From contig JAIWNE010000002.1 in the NCBI GenBank assembly GCA_025331445.1, positions 62,001-126,000 of the forward strand: a DNA stretch of 64,000 nt. The letters are read 5' to 3'. Of this stretch, positions 60,104-64,000 are shown piece after piece (the first letter of the stretch is position 1; every line of letters begins with the position of its first letter). The position numbers were made by a program, and so were the translations under genes. The DNA is from Blakeslea trispora. Taxonomy: Eukaryota > Mucoromycota > Mucoromycetes > Mucorales > Choanephoraceae. The notes below the pieces were generated by a model that was given only the letters and a program-made list of their open reading frames with translations, did no database searches and was not told where the DNA came from.

Positions 60104-60946
60104 AATGACACCTGCAAAGTTGGGTGGTAGAGGTGAAACTTTTACAAAAGAGGAAGACATGTTCCTTTGTAAAGTTTGGATAACATTATAAGTGCTGACC
60201 AAAAGGGTGCGTAAATTTGAGAGAGAATCCGTGTCATTTTCTTATAAAGCAGGCCAGACAACAAGCGCACGTCTAGTTTGCTTCAAAAGAGATGGACAGT
60301 CATAAGCAAGGAGGTCATCTTGTATTCTGGTTTATATGAACAAGCAGAGCGTAAAGCTTCTAGCGAAACCAATGAAGTAGATACAGTAAATATTATACGA
60401 TTTTGGATTAACAAATATATCTACTGTTTTGCTTCAATTAGATTACTTTGGCAACTAGATACTATATCGCCAATCTAAAAAATAAGAAGCCAAAATGGAC
60501 TTTTGGTAATTGCCGCGACTATCTGAAGAAGCTACCAAAATGAACCTCAAGCATTGAGCAGAAGGCAAGAAATGCTTCTGCAGCAAGAAAAAGAAAGGCT
60601 GCCCGTGCTGAGTTTGTAGTTGTAGACAATGAGACAGAAGATGTTTCGGAAACGCCAATGACGAGGAGGCTAACAGCCAAATCGAAGAACTCAAACGCCC
60701 AAGAGGCCGAAAGCAGCTCAAAAAACAGGAGTCGATGAAGAAAGATTTAGAGGAAGCCTCTGTCGAGTTTGCCAAAAAGCTTTAGAATTGAAAAGAAGAG
60801 TATGATGAGGCATTGGCAGTCAAACAAAGGGTTGCTGATGCCGCATTTATTGCTTTGGATCCCTTCTCTCCTGAAACTCAAAGCAATTCGATAAGAGCTG
60901 CTGTCATCAAGCTGCTACAGGCTCAAATTTTGGAGCGTTTAGAGTG
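60104..60946 (+). pseudogene. PIF/Harbinger Myb/SANT-like protein, broken
   Basis: Coding blocks in changing frames: GETFTKEEDMFLCKVWI near 60130-60180, then SLLQKRWTVISKEVILYSGLYEQ from about 60272, then a Lys/Glu-rich coiled tail (EELKRPRGRKQLKKQESMKK, about 60685-60740), continuing to about 60946. The order matches the Myb/SANT-type accessory protein of PIF/Harbinger transposons, which helps bring transposase to the element ends. Several stops make it non-coding now. Confidence 0.5.
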
Positions 60947-60962
60947 AGATCAAGAAACATCT

Positions 60963-61325
60963 TCTGTTGAAAAGGAAAAATAAATATTTTTTTATTGTCT
61001 TTAGTTTGTATTGATAGCAAGTCTCAATGAAATCTTGCTTCAAGCTGTCATAGGTTGCCTTGCTTTGAATTTGCTGCATTTGGCGTGTTCCAGTAGTAGA
61101 AACATTGGAAGCAGCTTCTTCCACAGAAGGATCGTAGTCAAAATCAGGGTTGCCAGGCCTTTTTTCTTCTACGATCATGTTGTGACTGATTATTCTGGCT
61201 TTCGTAATCAAATGCTGGTTGTATTCACCCCAGCTCATGGCTCTTTCCACTCCTGATCCGAACCATATAAGGAAGGTGGGTGGTATTTCAACAGAAGTAT
61301 CATCCTCCACCCACAACCCTAACAA
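60963..61325 (-). pseudogene. PIF/Harbinger transposase C-terminal fragment
   Basis: Minus-strand frame with SWGEYNQHLITKARIISHNM and VEEKRPGNPDFDYD. The motif I(S/L)HNMIVE(E/D) followed by an acidic stretch is characteristic of the end of Harbinger-type (DDE_4 family) transposases. The catalytic Asp blocks are absent. It converges on the SANT-like relic, and the two together mark the corpse of one element. Confidence 0.6.
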
Positions 61326-61427
61326 TCAACCTTTCACCTTTCGCACCTGAGCACAAATGGTTAAGGTCCAGAAACGACAACCACTCTCGCTTACTGAAAA
61401 CGCGGGTTCTCTGATAAGAGTTCCCCC

Positions 61428-61601
61428 ATGAGTACCACGATCTTCCTCCAGACAACCGAGGATTACTCTATCGATATAGACGCTAAGCAGTTTGAAGGAA
61501 TAAACTTTAGTTCTCGAAGTTTGAATCTTGTGTTACGTGATCAATTCCCCAGCAGAGTTTCCAAGCATAGCGGATCTCTGCAAGACTATCTGCGTATCTA
61601 A
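61428..61601 (+). CDS. Short ORF1-position frame of the right-edge LINE
   Basis: 57 codons from ATG 61428 to a TAA at 61599-61601 that overlaps the ORF2 start (TAATG). A 24-codon frame (ATG about 61356) ends at TGA 61429-61431, overlapping this ATG, so the two may be halves of one frameshifted ORF1. No domain is visible, and a normal LINE ORF1 would be several times longer, so an internal deletion is likely. Confidence 0.4.
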   Translation: MSTTIFLQTTEDYSIDIDAKQFEGINFSSRSLNLVLRDQFPSRVSKHSGSLQDYLRI

Positions 61602-64000
61602 TGAGTGAGTCTGTTAACAGTCTCATTCGCTTGAGTATCGGTTCGGTAAACTGCCGCACCGTATACAAACAATCCCAATTACAAACTTCTGATGATTTTA
61701 TCCGCTATTTACGATCCACGAATAACAGTCTCCTCCTCTTACAAGAAATTAACATCCCTTCCTATTCCTTTACTGACACTGAATCTATTCTCAATATGAA
61801 ATTTCAATCCCACCCAGCCATATGGTCCTATCATTGTGGTATTGTTAATCTCAATCCAAGCCTTGACCTCTCCTTATTACACACCTCCAATGATGGCCGC
61901 TTTATTTTGGCAAAATTAACCCTTCCTTCTCATGAGGAATTTCCTACTTTATATGTTTTAAATCTTTATGCTCCTGCACAAAACTCCTCCCAAGAACGCA
62001 CCAATTTCTTCAATTCTTTGATTGCCTTCCTGCTCGCTACAGAGGGCATCTCGGATATGCTACCTCATATGTTGATTGGTGGCGATTTCAATTTCAGTTT
62101 TGACTTTGCCTTGGAACATCATACACATCGATCTTTTTTTCCACATAAGCTTGTAGAGCTCGTTGGTTCCCACTTTCTGGACTGTCTGAATGATCCTAGT
62201 AATACCTCTCGTTCCTTTGTACCTACCTTTCAAGGACCTGACGGTACAGGCTCTTGTATTGACTATTTTCTTGCTGGACATCGCCTTCATCCCCTTTGTA
62301 ATGACGGTGATACTCACTACCTTAATCGCCGATGGACTGGCCATGCACTGCTTCAAATCACATTGTCTTTCGGATTGAGTAGCTTGGGCAAGGGCCTGTG
62401 GTGGGGTAACCCCTTGTTGATCAAGCAGCCTGATTTCGTGGACAAGTTGAATATCTGCATTGAATTATATGTTGAAACAAAGCTCCTCCCTTCTTCTGAA
62501 TCCCCTCAAATACAATGGGATAGGTTGAAGAAAGCAGTTAAGAAAATGATACAAACATATAGTCGCCTTCGCACGTCATGGCGCACTCATCGCCTCAGAC
62601 AGCTTCAAAGCCAACGCAACTCCTATTACCGCCAATACCGTTCAGATCCTCTCCTTTTGGATATACTGGTGTCTCCCCTTCAAAAGGAAATCTCAAACCT
62701 CCAGGCTGAAGTCTCCCAGACCCATAGGCTTCGTGCTGCGAAACGTTGGTTGGAGAACCATGAACATTCAGCCGGCTACCTACAGCGTGCCATTACTGCT
62801 CACGCCCGAAAGCGCAACATTGCCCCTCTTACTCACCCTGTAACCGGTCTTCCTTGCACTGATACCGCTAGTAAACTGGATGGAGTTACTTCGTTCTATA
62901 GCCATCTATATACTGCTAAACCTACCTCTTCCGAGGCCACCAATGACATTCTGTCCCACATCACTAAATCACTTGATCCGGACGAAGCGAAGACAGTAGT
63001 GCTCCCATTCAGCCTTGCGGACATCCAGCTTGGTGCTTCTCGCTCTCCTCGATGTAGCAGCCCTGGGAAGGATGGTCTCCCGCATGAAATATTGCAACTG
63101 CTTTTCAAACATCCCGCTTGTAAAGATCTCGTCGTTCGAGTCTTCAACGATGCTATCTCTTTGGGTGTTTTTCCCCAATCATGGACTGAAACCTGCATTG
63201 TTCTTCTTCCGAAAAAAGGCGACCTCTCGGATCTATCCAATTGGCGGCCTATCTCACTAATAAACACTGACTGTAAAGTGTTTACTCGCCTCCTTAGCTC
63301 CAGAGTTATGCAGGTATCTCATCGCCTCATTAATCGCTGTCAAGCTGGGTTTATGCATCGTCGGTTTATTGGCGATCATGGCCTGACTTGTCGATTAGTG
63401 ATGGACGACGCCACCCTTAGCCAATTTTCTTCAGTTGGGATTATGTTGGATCAAAACAAAGCCTACGATCGTATTCATCCTTCTTATCTCCTCGAGGTGC
63501 TTTGCAAATTCGGCTTTGACGACAGCTTTGTTCGTATCATTCGTAACCTTTTTTTCGGTACAAACATCTCGATCCTTATGAATGGCTTCCTTTCTAGCCC
63601 GTTTGCCCAAGGAAGAGGCCTACGCCAAGGGGACACTATTTCCCCAATTTTGTTCAACTTTGCGCTGGAACCTTTCTTGTTGTCGGTCCTTCACCATGAT
63701 AATATTGGTGGCTATACCTTAGCTAGTAAACCTCGTTTGGCATCTTTGTGCTCACCTCCGCCGCCTCCTGTCAAACTGCTTGCCTACGCCGATGATGTAC
63801 TTGTTTTCATCAATGATACAGCTGAACTCGATCACCCACAGACCTGCCTTACTCGGTACGGCCAGGCTTCAAGCTCTTTGGTCAATTACCATAAATCCGT
63901 CGTCTTTCTTCTATCCCGAATCCCGGTGCCCAACCTTCCTCTCCGATCATCGGTTCAAGAGAAGGGGCTTCGTTGGTATGATCATCGCTCCCCTGGTTTT
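61601..64000 (+). CDS. LINE ORF2 (APE endonuclease-reverse transcriptase), partial
   Basis: 800 codons open without interruption from ATG 61601 to the window end; the 3' part lies outside. The endonuclease blocks are LLLLQEINIP (about 45), YVLNLYAPAQ, LIGGDFNFSF (about 160), and GSCIDYFLAGH. RT blocks are SPGKDGLPHEIL, NWRPISLINTDCKVFTRLL, CQAGFMHR, GIMLDQNKAYDRI (catalytic Asp), GLRQGDTISPILFNF and LLAYADDVLVFI (about 726). Motif style (FxQxNKAYDR, LRQGDxxSP) resembles the L1/Tx1-like group, unlike the tRNA-linked LINEs. No lesion was found in the visible part. Confidence 0.9.
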   Translation, partial: MSESVNSLIRLSIGSVNCRTVYKQSQLQTSDDFIRYLRSTNNSLLLLQEINIPSYSFTDTESILNMKFQSHPAIWSYHCGIVNLNPSLDLSLLHTSNDGRFILAKLTLPSHEEFPTLYVLNLYAPAQNSSQERTNFFNSLIAFLLATEGISDMLPHMLIGGDFNFSFDFALEHHTHRSFFPHKLVELVGSHFLDCLNDPSNTSRSFVPTFQGPDGTGSCIDYFLAGHRLHPLCNDGDTHYLNRRWTGHALLQITLSFGLSSLGKGLWWGNPLLIKQPDFVDKLNICIELYVETKLLPSSESPQIQWDRLKKAVKKMIQTYSRLRTSWRTHRLRQLQSQRNSYYRQYRSDPLLLDILVSPLQKEISNLQAEVSQTHRLRAAKRWLENHEHSAGYLQRAITAHARKRNIAPLTHPVTGLPCTDTASKLDGVTSFYSHLYTAKPTSSEATNDILSHITKSLDPDEAKTVVLPFSLADIQLGASRSPRCSSPGKDGLPHEILQLLFKHPACKDLVVRVFNDAISLGVFPQSWTETCIVLLPKKGDLSDLSNWRPISLINTDCKVFTRLLSSRVMQVSHRLINRCQAGFMHRRFIGDHGLTCRLVMDDATLSQFSSVGIMLDQNKAYDRIHPSYLLEVLCKFGFDDSFVRIIRNLFFGTNISILMNGFLSSPFAQGRGLRQGDTISPILFNFALEPFLLSVLHHDNIGGYTLASKPRLASLCSPPPPPVKLLAYADDVLVFINDTAELDHPQTCLTRYGQASSSLVNYHKSVVFLLSRIPVPNLPLRSSVQEKGLRWYDHRSPGF

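Larger units (their letters stand above)
61356..64000 (+). mobile_element. LINE retrotransposon of a second family, 5' part
   Basis: Non-LTR element unlike the 8.4-19.1 kb copies at the protein level, running off the right edge. The 5' border lies somewhere after the Harbinger remnant (about 61326-61356). It has a very short ORF1 region followed by a long ORF2. Confidence 0.85.

Overview
The window looks like nuclear DNA of an early-diverging fungus, most likely Mucoromycota (Mucorales-type). It is AT-rich. Genes carry many short GT-AG introns (about 46-113 nt), several proteins are rich in polyglutamine or acidic tracts, and gene islands are separated by decayed transposons, LINEs and microsatellites. 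The species cannot be named from sequence alone.

Region 1 (1-21.3 kb) is transposon-rich. It holds a broken FAR1/MULE-type transposase (155-2741), a possible LTR-element remnant (3.5-3.9 kb), and a 3,009-bp Tc1/mariner-IS630-superfamily element (5118-8126) with matching terminal inverted repeats and TA target duplications but a disrupted transposase. Next comes the most striking feature: an intact tRNA-Val(AAC) gene (8300-8373, minus strand) followed immediately by two full-length, head-to-tail LINE retrotransposons (8374-13752 and 13768-19144). Each LINE is bounded by the same 15-bp sequence, which is the first 15 nt of the tRNA. This is the signature of a site-specific LINE that cuts inside the tRNA A-box region and at the tRNA 5' end. 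Copy 1 has both reading frames intact; copy 2 has a one-base deletion in ORF2.

Region 2 (21.8-38.3 kb) is host genes: a decaying F-box/EF-hand gene, a kelch-repeat membrane protein (7 exons), a secreted pepsin-fold protein that has lost catalytic residues, the ribosome-biogenesis factor NOC3 (6 exons), and a TPR/J-domain co-chaperone (DNAJC7 type, 4 exons). Gene-free stretches contain GC-rich hairpin repeats, a 35-bp tandem repeat and a long (GT)n tract.

Region 3 (38.8-47.5 kb) has a Tc1-type transposase fossil abutting a second FAR1/MULE fossil, then an SS18/SSXT-domain polyQ protein (probable SWI/SNF subunit) and a small broken gene of unknown kind.

Region 4 (48.2-59.8 kb) is a dense gene block: RNA polymerase I second-largest subunit (RPA135), a secreted multicopper oxidase, a Yap-like bZIP factor with a DUF3425-type region, and an unusual membrane-anchored GT5 (starch-synthase-like) glycosyltransferase. 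RPA135 and NOC3 both serve ribosome production.

Region 5 (60.1-64.0 kb) is a PIF/Harbinger remnant followed by the 5' part of a different LINE whose ORF2 stays open for 800 codons to the window edge. Exon joins were worked out by hand from splice signals and reading-frame continuity and have not been checked against transcripts.
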